NCBI GenBank assembly: GCA_023379805.1
Contig: JAMCPI010000003.1
Location: 103,226-167,225, forward strand
DNA: 64,000 bases
From: Nitrososphaerota archaeon
GTDB lineage: Archaea; Thermoproteota; Nitrososphaeria; Nitrososphaerales; JACPRH01
Direction of reading: 5' to 3'
Shown here: positions 17,765 through 27,405 of the stretch, piece after piece
Numbering within the stretch: position 1 is the stretch's first letter
Layout: the number at the start of each line of letters is the position of its first letter
Translations under genes and position numbers: made by a program
Notes under the pieces: generated by a model
Databases searched by the model: none
The model's input: the letters and a program-made list of their open reading frames with translations, nothing else
Told to the model about the DNA's origin: nothing

Positions 17765-19261
17765 ATGAGGTATAATCTTCAAGATGACGTGCTGGATCAA
17801 GTAATGGATGCAGTAATCACTGTTGATAATGAATCTAACATTACGTATCTGAATAAATCGGCGGCGAAACAGTACACTGTAGATGCGAAAAGCGCTCTAG
17901 GATCGAAGCTAACAGATCTATACAAAATTACTTGGCTCAAACCAGCAGATGAGCCAAATTTTCGCGCTTCACTGGAAAAGTTCGGTCACTGGCACGGCGA
18001 GAATATTCACCGCCTGAAAGACTCAGGAGAGATACATGTTGAGTCAACTGTTACTGTGTTAAAGGACGCTTCAGGGGAAAAGATTGGGCTACTAAATATC
18101 CATCGCAACATTACTAGATGCAAAATAGCTGAAAATGAGTTACAAAAGAGTGAGAAGCATCTGTCAATTATTCAACGAGCCGCTGGCGTCGGCGCATGGG
18201 ATTGGAACGTTGCGGAGAACACGATCGCTTGGTCCCCTGAGACATACACTATCTACGGATTAGATCCAAATACACCTGTAAGTTATGAGCAAGCACTATC
18301 TTTGATTCACCCAGAGGATCGCAGCCGAATAACCAACCTTCTAAATGAATTACAGATTCATCATTCAAAGATATGGAAAGTAGAGTATCGTATCGCTCAT
18401 CGATCGCTTGGCATGCGTTGGCTACTAAACTGGGGTAAGGTAGTCTACAATTCAGAAGGCAAGATCATCCGGATCGTCGGCGTTAGTTTCGACATTACAG
18501 AGCGCAAGAACATTGAAGATAGCCTCAAACACCGTATCGAAGACCTGCAGACATTAGTTGATGAGCGTACTGAACAGCTTAGAGAGGCAGAACGGTTAGC
18601 CGTAATCGGCGAAACAGCGGGGATGGTAGGTCACGATCTTCGCAATCCACTTCAATCCATAGTTATCACGGTCTACTTAGCTGAGGAAGAGCTTAGTTCT
18701 CTAGCTGAAGGTAAAGCCAAAACCAATTTACAGCAGTTTTTGGAGACGATTAACGAACAGGTAAATTACATCAACAAAATCGTTTCAGACCTCCAAGATT
18801 ACGCCGAACCCTTAGTTTTGCGCAGCGAGGAGACTGATTTAGGGCAAGCTATCACAGACTCAGTTCGAGCCATCACTCTACCTGAAAACATTCAACAATC
18901 AATCCGAATAGAAGATAACTTTCCAAAGATGACGATAGACCCTTTCCTCATTAAACGGGTGCTCATCAATCTAATCACTAATGCAGTTCAAGCCATGCCT
19001 AACGGAGGAAAACTGAAGATAAGCGCGTCAAGAAAAAAAGGTAACGTACTTATCAACGTTGAAGATACCGGCGTAGGAATACCTGATGAGCACAAGCCTC
19101 ATCTTTTTAAACCGCTTTTCACAACCAAGTCTAAGGGACAGGGATTCGGGCTGGCCGCCTCTAAACGCATCGTAGAATCTTACAACGGCTCGATTACAGT
19201 TGAAAGCGAAGTCGGTAAAGGCGCCAAGTTCACAATTCATCTGCCTCTAACGAAAAGGTAA
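17765..19261 (+). CDS. two-PAS-domain sensor histidine kinase
   Basis: A soluble 498-aa sensor. PAS 1 spans about 8-118, PAS 2 about 140-255 and a short coiled coil about 255-285. HisKA carries the phospho-acceptor His in VGHDLRNPLQS, and HATPase_c has N-box NLITNAVQAMP, G1 DTGVGIP, F-box LFKPLFTTK and G2 GQGFGLA. No membrane segment is predicted, so it reads a cytoplasmic signal, possibly redox or a small ligand bound by PAS. A lone receiver gene follows after nine bases, so the two form an archaeal two-component pair. Confidence 0.93.
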   Translation: MRYNLQDDVLDQVMDAVITVDNESNITYLNKSAAKQYTVDAKSALGSKLTDLYKITWLKPADEPNFRASLEKFGHWHGENIHRLKDSGEIHVESTVTVLKDASGEKIGLLNIHRNITRCKIAENELQKSEKHLSIIQRAAGVGAWDWNVAENTIAWSPETYTIYGLDPNTPVSYEQALSLIHPEDRSRITNLLNELQIHHSKIWKVEYRIAHRSLGMRWLLNWGKVVYNSEGKIIRIVGVSFDITERKNIEDSLKHRIEDLQTLVDERTEQLREAERLAVIGETAGMVGHDLRNPLQSIVITVYLAEEELSSLAEGKAKTNLQQFLETINEQVNYINKIVSDLQDYAEPLVLRSEETDLGQAITDSVRAITLPENIQQSIRIEDNFPKMTIDPFLIKRVLINLITNAVQAMPNGGKLKISASRKKGNVLINVEDTGVGIPDEHKPHLFKPLFTTKSKGQGFGLAASKRIVESYNGSITVESEVGKGAKFTIHLPLTKR

Positions 19262-19270
19262 AGAAGCAAC

Positions 19271-19645
19271 ATGCAGGCGAACGGATCGCGCATTCTCATA
19301 GTCGATGACGACAAAATTATACTATCGATTCTCGCAAAATTCCTGCAAAGAGCAGGGTATCAGACAGATGTGGCTGAGACCAGCCGAGAAGCTTTGGAGA
19401 AGGTCAAAAACCAATACTATGATGTAGCCCTAATGGACATCAAGCTGCCAGACATGGAGGGCACAGACCTACTGCTCATAATGAACAGGACTTCGCCGCG
19501 GATGACAAAAATAATGATGACAGGCTTCGCATCAAAAGAAAACCGTGAAAGATCCTTAAACCGCGGAGCCGACGCCTATCTCGTTAAACCTATAGCGCCG
19601 CAACAACTACTTAAAACAATCAAGGAAAAGCTAAGTGCAAAGTAA
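19271..19645 (+). CDS. single-domain response regulator (receiver only)
   Basis: A 124-aa CheY-like receiver without an output domain. The acidic pair is in ILIVDDDK, the phospho-acceptor Asp in ALMDIKLPD, the switch Thr in MMTGFAS and the conserved Lys in YLVKPIAP. It is encoded nine bases after the PAS histidine kinase and is probably its direct phosphotransfer partner; the downstream target is unknown because there is no DNA-binding part. Confidence 0.93.
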   Translation: MQANGSRILIVDDDKIILSILAKFLQRAGYQTDVAETSREALEKVKNQYYDVALMDIKLPDMEGTDLLLIMNRTSPRMTKIMMTGFASKENRERSLNRGADAYLVKPIAPQQLLKTIKEKLSAK

Positions 19646-19691
19646 GACGAAATAGAGAACATAGTCAGTTACTGTCTGTCTGACTAGCTGG

Positions 19692-21338
19692 TCATATCCA
19701 TTTGATTGTTGCTCCATTAGTCTTCAGTGATAAAGCGGTGAACGCTACCCCTGCGCCTTCATAGAACTTTGTGAACCATTCGTATAGGTGAAGCCTGAGA
19801 TCCTGGATGTAAACAATTAAACCTTCTATAGCCATTACTCCAACATTTCCGAATACTACAAGGGGTAGACCTGCTACTCCTATTCCCCAAGCCCTGTTGA
19901 GAAGATCCATAAGGAGCAGATGCACAATCAGCAGGATACCTAGACGGGTATAACTCAGGGTGTTGGCCAAGAGTTCAATAGGCCTTATGATCATATCCAC
20001 CATTCCCTCAGTTAACGACGACCTTGGATTTACACCGAGCCTAGGTAAAACTAAGGCACCAGCAGCCCTTCCAAACGCGATTACTAGCAGCGAGACTACA
20101 ACTAACGGTATTGTGATGGACGCGACTGTAGCAATCGGTACTCTGGCGCCTAGGTAATCCGACAAAATGGGTGTAGCCCCTTTGCTTTTCAATATGTCCT
20201 GAGGATCGAGTCCTACTCCGATTAACGCCATTGAGAGCGGTATCGCTGAAGAGTAGAGGAGCAGAGTGGGTAAAATGTTTAGCAATGCTTCAAACATGTC
20301 TCGTGAGTTAATTCGATTCACGAGGGCTATGACATAGCCTGATGCAAGATGAAACGTACCAATAATTATTGCCAGCGTAAGAAGAGATATGACGCTTTCG
20401 GCTCCGAATGTCTGGGGCCGCAGAACCGGTAAGAGCGGAAACGGGCCTCCTAACGCGAACCCGAAGAAATCCCCGTTGAGAAAGCCACTCACTGAGGCCG
20501 CGACACCGAAAACAGCTAGTATTGAGCCCCAGTAGCGAAAGTTACTCTCATTCCTTCTTTTAAGAAACAGGCCGAGTAAAAACATAAGCAGGCCTTGGCC
20601 AAGATCTGAAAACATCATCCCATAGAAAATTGGGAAGAAGAACGCGATAATGGGTGTAGGGTCAACCTCAGAGTACTTTGGCGAGCCGAGTGACAGAGTC
20701 ACATGCTCAAACAACTTGATTGTCCTGGGATTCTTTAGCAGTGTAGGGACATAAGGTGGAGCCCCATGTTTAGCAACACGCTCAGCGAAGAGCAGCGTAT
20801 CTTTGAATCGCTCTCGGAATCTAATTAGCTCGTTCTCAGGGAGATAACCCTCGATCTCGGCGAACCAGCGGAGATCAACTCTTCCCCTGATCCTCCTCAG
20901 GACTGAAAAGATTCTAAGAGTTAGTTCTTTGTATACCTCTAGGTGCCGTATATCATCTGTGGTCAACGTGGTCTCGGCGCGGCGACCCCTATACACCGCA
21001 ACTTCATTCTCTATCTTACCTAACAAATCGTCTAACCCATGGGCTCTCAGCACCACCTCTTCCTCTTCTTCCTTAGACGCTGGCTCGGGCGTCTCTAATC
21101 TGGGGTGGGCTGCCTCTTGCTGTTGTTGCTCCTCGGCTTTAGGTTCACTGATAATCTGGTTGATGTTACTATACAGCTCATGTGCCTTGGACTTCAGTAG
21201 TGCGAGGTCGTAGAATTCGGTCAGCTCCGGATCGTCAGAGGGATGGAACTTACCGAAGATGCAGAGACGCACGACAATGCTGTTAAGCTCTGAGCGCGGG
21301 ATGATCATTGTGACCTTCACTAGTTTGAAGACAGCCAT
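19692..21338 (-). CDS. atpI: A-type (V-type) ATP synthase subunit I/a
   Basis: Membrane stator subunit that forms the proton path against the rotor ring. The cytoplasmic N-terminal half (1-270, coiled-coil rich with KPEAEEQQQQ-like linker) is followed by about seven helices, including NTLSYTRLGILLIVHLLL with the conserved Arg required for proton transfer. At about 548 aa it is shorter than the usual 600-700 aa. The start is put at the Met at 21338 (MAVFKLVKVT); an upstream ATG at 21350 adds four codons. No other ATPase subunit is nearby, so the operon is split in this genome. Confidence 0.92.
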   Translation of the reverse strand: MAVFKLVKVTMIIPRSELNSIVVRLCIFGKFHPSDDPELTEFYDLALLKSKAHELYSNINQIISEPKAEEQQQQEAAHPRLETPEPASKEEEEEVVLRAHGLDDLLGKIENEVAVYRGRRAETTLTTDDIRHLEVYKELTLRIFSVLRRIRGRVDLRWFAEIEGYLPENELIRFRERFKDTLLFAERVAKHGAPPYVPTLLKNPRTIKLFEHVTLSLGSPKYSEVDPTPIIAFFFPIFYGMMFSDLGQGLLMFLLGLFLKRRNESNFRYWGSILAVFGVAASVSGFLNGDFFGFALGGPFPLLPVLRPQTFGAESVISLLTLAIIIGTFHLASGYVIALVNRINSRDMFEALLNILPTLLLYSSAIPLSMALIGVGLDPQDILKSKGATPILSDYLGARVPIATVASITIPLVVVSLLVIAFGRAAGALVLPRLGVNPRSSLTEGMVDMIIRPIELLANTLSYTRLGILLIVHLLLMDLLNRAWGIGVAGLPLVVFGNVGVMAIEGLIVYIQDLRLHLYEWFTKFYEGAGVAFTALSLKTNGATIKWI

Positions 21339-21379
21339 TCGCTTAATCACCTACGCCTAAGCAGAAAGGCATCTACGGG

Positions 21380-21886
21380 CTATCTGACAACCAGGACTGC
21401 ACAGTGAGCATGGGTGACCACTCCAGTTGCCACACTTCCCATTAGAATCTTCTTTGAGTTAGATCTGCCTTTAGTTCCAGTCACGATGAGGTCTACATTA
21501 TTCATCTCCGCGAAGGTTGTTATAGACTCAACTATTGATGTGGCATCAACTAGAACTTCAACCTTCGCTTTAACCCCGGCCTTTCGGGCCAGATACTCAA
21601 CCTCACCTAACCACCTCTGAGACTGCTTTCTCGCACTTTCATAGTAGTTGGCCACCAGTCTATCTTCATCAGATATCTGTGAAGACAAGCTGTACGGTGG
21701 CTTCGGAATCACGTGGATAGCAATAACCTCTGACTGCTCCGACTTGGCGATCCTCAAGGCATGTCCAAGCGCCTTGAAGGACACTTCAGACCCGTCAACT
21801 GCCACGAGAATCTTCCGCGCAAAAACTTCGCTCAAAGCCCTTTCCCCGCTTCGAGCAAGATCCGCGGAGTCCTTCAACATTGTCAT
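21380..21886 (-). CDS. universal stress protein (UspA family)
   Basis: A 168-aa UspA domain with an approximately 23-residue N-terminal extension before KILVAVDGSE. The ATP-binding signature GTKGRSNSKKILMGSVATG (G-2x-G-9x-G-S) is intact, so it probably binds ATP. It lies 41 bases upstream of the ATPase subunit I gene on the same strand and could be co-transcribed. Role in stress adaptation is family knowledge; no specific partner is evident. Confidence 0.9.
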   Translation of the reverse strand: MTMLKDSADLARSGERALSEVFARKILVAVDGSEVSFKALGHALRIAKSEQSEVIAIHVIPKPPYSLSSQISDEDRLVANYYESARKQSQRWLGEVEYLARKAGVKAKVEVLVDATSIVESITTFAEMNNVDLIVTGTKGRSNSKKILMGSVATGVVTHAHCAVLVVR

Positions 21887-21990
21887 TCGCGATACAAACA
21901 GGTGGACATTAACTTAAGTGTTGAGCTTCCCACTTAATAATCACCTGCAGCTAAAACACATTTAGAGGAGACATCTCACAAGAGGCTGGC

Positions 21991-23847
21991 GTGGAACGCG
22001 CTTACTGGTGCTTCAAACTCTTTAACAGTGTTAAGGAGAAGCATGAGGTTGACTTCGCGGAGCTCGAGCTCTCAAGCCTCTTCGGTGAAGTGAAACGAAT
22101 CAGGAACTTCTACGACACTCTATCGCAAACTCCCTTCGCAAACTTCACCAAGAAAACAAGGATTCAAGACTACCTAACGCATGAGCTTCCGTATGGCGAG
22201 TGTGTCGGCTTCTACGCTGAAACTAACAAGTGGCCTAAAGTCGACAAACTTGTTCGGCGGCTCGCTTACATCCGGGAATTTTTTGTCGCAGTCGAACAGG
22301 ATAATGCTGAAAACATTTTGAAAAAGGCTTTTCCAACCGGCGAGCTAGGCAAGAATGTTCAACTCTTCAAGGAAGGCGGGCTGACGCTTTTCCGCTTCAC
22401 CACAAACCAGTACTTCTTGGAAAAAACTCAGTACGTCTCGAAGCTAAGTAGAGATGAGCAGGAGGTTGACAGTAACGTTGAGACGCTCCTTACGTTCCTA
22501 ACTAAGCAGATCAACCGCATCCCTGCATCCTCAACAATGCAGGTTGGGAAACGACTCGAAGATTATTTCGCTACGAGAGAGGAGCCCTCGCTTCACCTAA
22601 CACACTACATGCATCCGTACAAAGGGAAGTTCCATCCCAAAATGGTTCGTGCCCTCCTCAACTACGTTCACCCTGAGGATGGAGGCGTCGTGATGGACAA
22701 CTTTGCTGGCTGCGGCACTCTTCTCGTGGAAGCAACTTGGATGGGGCTAGACAGCAGAGGAGTTGAAATTAACCCACTCTCCGCATTAATGTCAAACGTA
22801 AAATGCAACTCTCTAAACCTTGATCCGGCAGCTCTGAAAAAGGAAATACACGTACTTCTCCAAACTCTGCGTAACATCACTCCGGCAGACGACGGATCAG
22901 TCTCACCTAGAAAACAGCCCATCACAGCGAAGTATGACGCAAATATCCTGAGACGCAGGCAGGATGCGATTCCAAAGAAGGTCCTGAAAATGTTCTCTGA
23001 CCCTGAAGTGATCAACAGCATCCTTCTAGCCAGACAACTAATCGAGCAAATCAAAGATCAGGATACACGTAACTTCCTGATAATAGGGCTAAGCGGCACC
23101 ATATCAGATATGCTTCGCCGCCGAAATAGCGACTTTCTCACAGTGCTAGAGGACAGACTAGTAGACATATACCTCCGAATATACATTTTCTACAAACTTA
23201 ATGCGGTGCTCAAGATCAAGCTCGGCACTTCCGAGACACTCATCGGTGACACTCGGGACATGAGCGGGAGCTGTTATCGACTGAACGGGAAACCGGTTAA
23301 AATCGACGATGGCGAGATCAAGGCTATTGTCAACTCCCCCCCATATAGCACCGCGCTTGACTACATCCGGAACGATTACCCACAGCTCACAATTCTCGGA
23401 CTCGCAGATATTGAACAGCTGGAAAAGAAGATGATGGGCAACCCAAATGCCCGCGTCTATCCTAGCGATCTCTTACAGGAAATCCAGCGGGGAAACCAAG
23501 ACTATCAGATACTTCCAGAGAACGCTAAGAAAATTGTCAACGCGCTTCTGGAGGCTGAGCGGAAGAAGGAGGCTCTCCGCACCTACCGCTTCTTCAAAGA
23601 TATGCGAAAAACCCTCCAAGAGATGTATCGAGTGCTCGAAACCGACTGCAAGGCCGTTATCATCATCGGAAACAACCACTACAAGCTTAACGGCAAATAT
23701 GTCGAGGTGAGAAACGACGAGATAATCAAGCAGATGGGTACTCAAATTGGATTTAGGGAGAATAAACTAATCAGAAGAGAGCTAGAGAAATCAATGGCTG
23801 GAATGATACGTTACGAATCCATCCTAATACTTCAGAAATCCACCTAA
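21991..23847 (+). CDS. orphan N4-cytosine/N6-adenine-type DNA methyltransferase
   Basis: A 618-aa amino-methyltransferase. After a roughly 200-residue N-terminal domain of unknown fold come a motif X-like HYMHPYKGKFHP (about 204), motif I VVMDNFAGCGTLLVEA (about 232) followed by an acidic GVEINPL, and a motif IV catalytic NSPPYSTALDYIRND (about 446). SPPY is the form most often seen in N4-cytosine enzymes. The order X-I-(about 200 aa)-IV resembles the alpha class. No restriction endonuclease is adjacent, so it is an orphan regulator, immunity or self-marking enzyme. GTG start; target sequence unknown. Confidence 0.8.
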   Translation: MERAYWCFKLFNSVKEKHEVDFAELELSSLFGEVKRIRNFYDTLSQTPFANFTKKTRIQDYLTHELPYGECVGFYAETNKWPKVDKLVRRLAYIREFFVAVEQDNAENILKKAFPTGELGKNVQLFKEGGLTLFRFTTNQYFLEKTQYVSKLSRDEQEVDSNVETLLTFLTKQINRIPASSTMQVGKRLEDYFATREEPSLHLTHYMHPYKGKFHPKMVRALLNYVHPEDGGVVMDNFAGCGTLLVEATWMGLDSRGVEINPLSALMSNVKCNSLNLDPAALKKEIHVLLQTLRNITPADDGSVSPRKQPITAKYDANILRRRQDAIPKKVLKMFSDPEVINSILLARQLIEQIKDQDTRNFLIIGLSGTISDMLRRRNSDFLTVLEDRLVDIYLRIYIFYKLNAVLKIKLGTSETLIGDTRDMSGSCYRLNGKPVKIDDGEIKAIVNSPPYSTALDYIRNDYPQLTILGLADIEQLEKKMMGNPNARVYPSDLLQEIQRGNQDYQILPENAKKIVNALLEAERKKEALRTYRFFKDMRKTLQEMYRVLETDCKAVIIIGNNHYKLNGKYVEVRNDEIIKQMGTQIGFRENKLIRRELEKSMAGMIRYESILILQKST

Positions 23848-23975
23848 CGAGTCCGTCAGCATCGGTAATGCGTTAAAACTATGCGGATGATGCGTAATCA
23901 GGCGATCCAGTGCGAGAGAGACCGTGTCTCCAGCATAGAATCCATCCGTTACGCAGGGAGAGTAGGGTTAATATA

Positions 23976-24149
23976 ATGCCCAACACGCTGGTTAAACACA
24001 TGTCCGAAATTATTCAACTTAAAACTGAGCAGAACCTTCTTTGCGACGATTGCTCCAATCCCATTCCCTCTGGTCCAGTCTGGTTCTGCCCATATTGTCT
24101 CGCTAACCTCTGCGACGAATGTGATGAAACGCACGATTGCGACGTGTAA
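23976..24149 (+). CDS. small zinc-finger protein
   Basis: A 57-aa protein starting MPNTLVKHMSEI, with three closely spaced metal-binding pairs: CDDC, CPYC and CDEC, followed by HDC, a B-box/zinc-ribbon-like pattern likely to bind two zinc ions. An upstream in-frame ATG (23910) would add a basic stretch that looks untranslated; TATA-like sequence just before 23976 favours the chosen start. Function unknown; possibly a nucleic-acid or protein adaptor. Confidence 0.65.
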   Translation: MPNTLVKHMSEIIQLKTEQNLLCDDCSNPIPSGPVWFCPYCLANLCDECDETHDCDV

Positions 24150-24271
24150 AACCGGCTTCTAAATACGCTTGATTTAGATTAACCACGTTGCTTTTAGCTA
24201 GCCTGCCAGATAAAAACGTAAAAATGAATCCTGATAGAGACTCTTGTATTTGCTCGACTTTTTCTGGTATT

Positions 24272-25567
24272 TTACTGTCCTGCTAAGGCCTTTATTCCTA
24301 GATACTTGGCTGAGCCGCCGAGATTCTCTTCGATCCTTAGAAGTTGGTTGTACTTCGCTGTTCTTTCGGCGCGAGCAGGTGCTCCGGTCTTGATTTGCCC
24401 AGTTCCAATCGCTACTGCAAGATCAGCGATGGTTGTGTCCTCGGTTTCGCCTGAGCGGTGGCTCACAACAACTCTGTAATTGTTTCGGAAGCAGAGTTTA
24501 GCCGCCTCTATCGCTTCGGTGAGAGTTCCGATCTGATTCACCTTTAGAAGCAATGCATTAGCGGCACCTTGATCGATTCCGCGCTGAAGCCTCTTAACAT
24601 TGGTTACGAAGATATCGTCTCCGACTATCTGAACGGTTTTACCAATCTCCTTAGTCATTGCGGAGAAGCCGGCGAAATCATCTTCCTGCAGAGGATCTTC
24701 AATCGACTTTACCGGGTACTCTTCAACCAGCTCCTTGTACAGTGCGATAAGTTTTCCTGAGTCAAGCCTGTCACCATCAATCCTGTATGTCTTGCTTTTC
24801 TCATCGTAGAACTCTGAGGCTGCGGCATCCATACCAAGCACAACATCGACACCTATCTCATAGCCTGCCATATTCACCGCTTTTGCGAGCGCTTCAAAAG
24901 CTTCTCTTACCGTCTTCATCGGAGGCGCAAATCCCCCTTCATCCCCGACGTTAATTGCTCCTCTACCATACTTCTCTGTGAGGAATTTTTTCAGATTTTG
25001 GTAAACCTCAGCCCCGATTCTCAACGCTTCACTAAACCGATCAGCTCCCACAGGCAAAATCATGAATTCTTGGATGCTCAGATCACTTCCAGCATGCTTC
25101 CCACCGTTAATCACATTCATCATCGGCACCGGCAGGATTCGAGCGTTGTCTCCACCTAGGTATTTGTAAAGTGGTTCACCTAACCCGTTCGCAGCTGCCT
25201 TTGCTGCGGCTAACGATACTCCGAGGATCGCGTTGGCTCCGAGGTTCGTCTTGTTAGGTGTCCCGTCAAGCTTAATCATTAACCTGTCAATCTCTTGCTG
25301 TTTCGTCACTTCGAGTCCCACTACCTTCGGTCCGATTACCTCAGAGACGTTTCTAACAGCCTTCAAAACGCCCTTTCCATTGTACCTTGTTTTATCACCA
25401 TCTCTAAGCTCTAGCGCTTCATGAGTGCCTGTCGAGGCGCCTGAAGGAACATCAGCTCTTCCGTTACTCCTCCCAGTTTGAATATCGACCTCGACGCTTG
25501 GGTTGCCTCTGGAATCTAGGATCTCCCTAGCGACGACTCTTCTTATCCGTAGATCATCAGATGCCAT
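24272..25567 (-). CDS. eno: enolase
   Basis: Interconverts 2-phosphoglycerate and phosphoenolpyruvate in glycolysis/gluconeogenesis. Full length at 431 aa. N-terminal [15 protein letters not shown], the SGASTG loop, metal-binding Asp/Glu in VGDDIFVTN and [10 protein letters not shown], catalytic Lys in LLLKVNQIG and the [11 protein letters not shown] segment are all present. Monocistronic; the preceding 268-bp gap contains no gene that I recognise. Confidence 0.97.
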   Translation of the reverse strand: MASDDLRIRRVVAREILDSRGNPSVEVDIQTGRSNGRADVPSGASTGTHEALELRDGDKTRYNGKGVLKAVRNVSEVIGPKVVGLEVTKQQEIDRLMIKLDGTPNKTNLGANAILGVSLAAAKAAANGLGEPLYKYLGGDNARILPVPMMNVINGGKHAGSDLSIQEFMILPVGADRFSEALRIGAEVYQNLKKFLTEKYGRGAINVGDEGGFAPPMKTVREAFEALAKAVNMAGYEIGVDVVLGMDAAASEFYDEKSKTYRIDGDRLDSGKLIALYKELVEEYPVKSIEDPLQEDDFAGFSAMTKEIGKTVQIVGDDIFVTNVKRLQRGIDQGAANALLLKVNQIGTLTEAIEAAKLCFRNNYRVVVSHRSGETEDTTIADLAVAIGTGQIKTGAPARAERTAKYNQLLRIEENLGGSAKYLGIKALAGQ

Positions 25568-25835
25568 TACAATCCTCCTCTACATCAAGTTCATAGGATT
25601 TAAAGTAAACTCATACAAATAATTAACAGCACGTCAGGCTTACCATAAGAGTTCTGTCCAGTCGCTTTTTAACTGTGTTCGGTGCTTCTGCAATAAATAA
25701 CCTTGGAGGATTGAGCAGAACCACTACGACCGCTGCTGGTGCATATGCTAATGTACGGATTATCGACGGATTAAAAAATAAAAAGAGGGGCGTCGGGTGA
25801 TGCCAGTGCCTCTGTAATGCTTGTTGTCTTTTCTT

Positions 25836-26165
25836 TTAGCTAGTGGGCTCAGTCGCTACCTCGACTTCATCCTCTTCTGTCACGAACTCGCTGTAATCTT
25901 CCTCTGCCTTCCCACGGACTGATTCTGCAGTTACGTCTTCCATGATTTCTTTAACTTCTCCTGTTGTTGGTTCCTGAGCAAGTATTTCTTTAGCCCGCGA
26001 TAAGAGGGCTCTTGGTCTGTTCGCCCAGACGCCGTAGAGCTTTCCGCAAGTGGAGCATCTGACCCCTCGGTCTGTGTAATAGAGAACTTCGCCTCCACAT
26101 GAGCAGGGTCCAAACACTCCCTTGCTATGGATGCTCTCGATGATGCGAATAGTCTTAGGTCGCAT
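25836..26165 (-). CDS. zinc-ribbon protein with acidic tail
   Basis: A 109-aa protein. The first 45 residues hold a zinc ribbon with two Cys pairs (CSCGG and CSTCG), and the C-terminal third is strongly acidic (EEDYSEFVTEEDEVEV). It is divergent from the DHH phosphoesterase gene at 26219 with a 53-bp shared promoter region. I do not recognise a specific family; a nucleic-acid- or ribosome-associated role is possible from the ribbon alone. Confidence 0.7.
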   Translation of the reverse strand: MRPKTIRIIESIHSKGVFGPCSCGGEVLYYTDRGVRCSTCGKLYGVWANRPRALLSRAKEILAQEPTTGEVKEIMEDVTAESVRGKAEEDYSEFVTEEDEVEVATEPTS

Positions 26166-26190
26166 TTTCTCTCATGCTAAGATAACATAT

Positions 26191-26201
26191 GTTATATTTA
26201 A
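26191..26201 (+). promoter_or_regulatory. TATA box deciding the start of the DHH gene
   Basis: GTTATATTTAA lies about 20-25 bases before the ATG at 26219. The upstream ATG at 26189 would place translation over this box, so 26219 (essentially leaderless) is preferred. Confidence 0.55.
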
Positions 26202-26218
26202 CTATTTGTAAGTACTCA

Positions 26219-27334
26219 ATGCCTGAACCAAAGGGAAAATCTTTCAAACAACCACAATCCCAAATGAGGCGAGCAGAACAAATGGCCGAACCCACAACTA
26301 CAACCACAAAATCTACTGAAACCACCATCTGTATTTCTCACAGAAAGGATGCAGACGGGTTATCATCAGCTGCCCTGATCAAGATGGCTACCGGTTCAGA
26401 AATCATCTTGGCCGACTATGGCGACCTAGTGGAGACGCTATGCAAAGTTAACAGCTGTAACCATCTCTATATCTGCGACCTAGGCATGAATGAGCATCTT
26501 GCGGCACCATTTGTTAAAGAACTTGAACGAATCCGCATGTTCGCGGTAATACACTACATCGATCACCACCCGCTTGACTCTAAAGTGAAGGACACGCTTA
26601 CAAGCTTGGGCGTAGATCTAACGCACTCACTGGATGAATGCACCTCTGTCCTAACCTACATCAAATTCAAGGATCAATTGAAAGGTGGAGCCGCAATCAT
26701 CGCCGCCTACGGCGCAGTCACCGATTATGCGGATAATCAACCAGTAGCCAAGCAAATTATTGCGCTTCACGACAGACAGTTTGTCCTACTTGAAGCCACA
26801 CTACTCACCTACGCCCTGATCGGTGCGGCTGCGGCAGTTGACGAGGCTGACATTCGAAGCCGGGTTGTAGCAGGCCTCTCAGAAAACAAGTTTCCACATC
26901 AGATTGAAGGGATAACTGAGGCTGCTAAGAAGGGACTTGAAGCTACTGCTCAGCTGATGCTTGAGGTGGCTAAGAAAGGGACGAAAGGAAATCAAATCGC
27001 CTACATGGAGGTCAAAGAAGGATCAACCGGTACAGTTGCTAACCTCTTAGTCGGCGCCTTTGAGGTTCCAGTAGGAATAGCCTATCGATACATGAAGGAT
27101 GAAGATGTGTACGAAGTATCACTTAGAGGCTCGTACCAATCTCAGTACGATCTTGGCAAAATTGTATCTGAAGTTACTGGAATGGTAGGCGGCTCAGGCG
27201 GGGGTCACAAAAAAGCGTCGGGTGCTAGGATACCCAGCGGTGTTCTAAAGGAGTTTATTGATCTAGTCGAGTTCGAGATTGACAAGGTCACTGCACCAGA
27301 CCATCGTGGTTTCGCTCGGAGATCAACACCTTAA
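26219..27334 (+). CDS. DHH/DHHA1-family phosphoesterase (RecJ/NrnA-like)
   Basis: A roughly 371-aa phosphodiesterase. The DHH domain has an ISHRKDADG metal-binding segment, YICDLG and YIDHHPLD; the DHHA1 domain near the C-terminus carries the substrate-binding GGSGGGHKKASGARIP. Archaeal members act as single-strand exonucleases, nanoRNases or cyclic-dinucleotide phosphodiesterases; sequence alone does not decide between these. About 25 residues after the start are a Thr/Gln-rich unstructured leader. The start choice follows the TATA position. Confidence 0.87.
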   Translation: MPEPKGKSFKQPQSQMRRAEQMAEPTTTTTKSTETTICISHRKDADGLSSAALIKMATGSEIILADYGDLVETLCKVNSCNHLYICDLGMNEHLAAPFVKELERIRMFAVIHYIDHHPLDSKVKDTLTSLGVDLTHSLDECTSVLTYIKFKDQLKGGAAIIAAYGAVTDYADNQPVAKQIIALHDRQFVLLEATLLTYALIGAAAAVDEADIRSRVVAGLSENKFPHQIEGITEAAKKGLEATAQLMLEVAKKGTKGNQIAYMEVKEGSTGTVANLLVGAFEVPVGIAYRYMKDEDVYEVSLRGSYQSQYDLGKIVSEVTGMVGGSGGGHKKASGARIPSGVLKEFIDLVEFEIDKVTAPDHRGFARRSTP

Positions 27335-27405
27335 GGCGTAACTGACAGATTACGCCTTATACTCCTCGTTCTTTACTGTAGTCGCTTCTTGATGCGTAAC
27401 GGCTA

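Noticed and set aside
25646..25720. GTTCTGTCCA ... CAGAAC stretch resembling the ends of the 70-bp repeat
   Set aside because: Only about ten bases match at one end and the other end is weak, so it is probably chance and not a third copy.
26189..26218. extended N-terminus of the DHH phosphoesterase
   Set aside because: The first codons coincide with a TATA box, so they are probably not translated.
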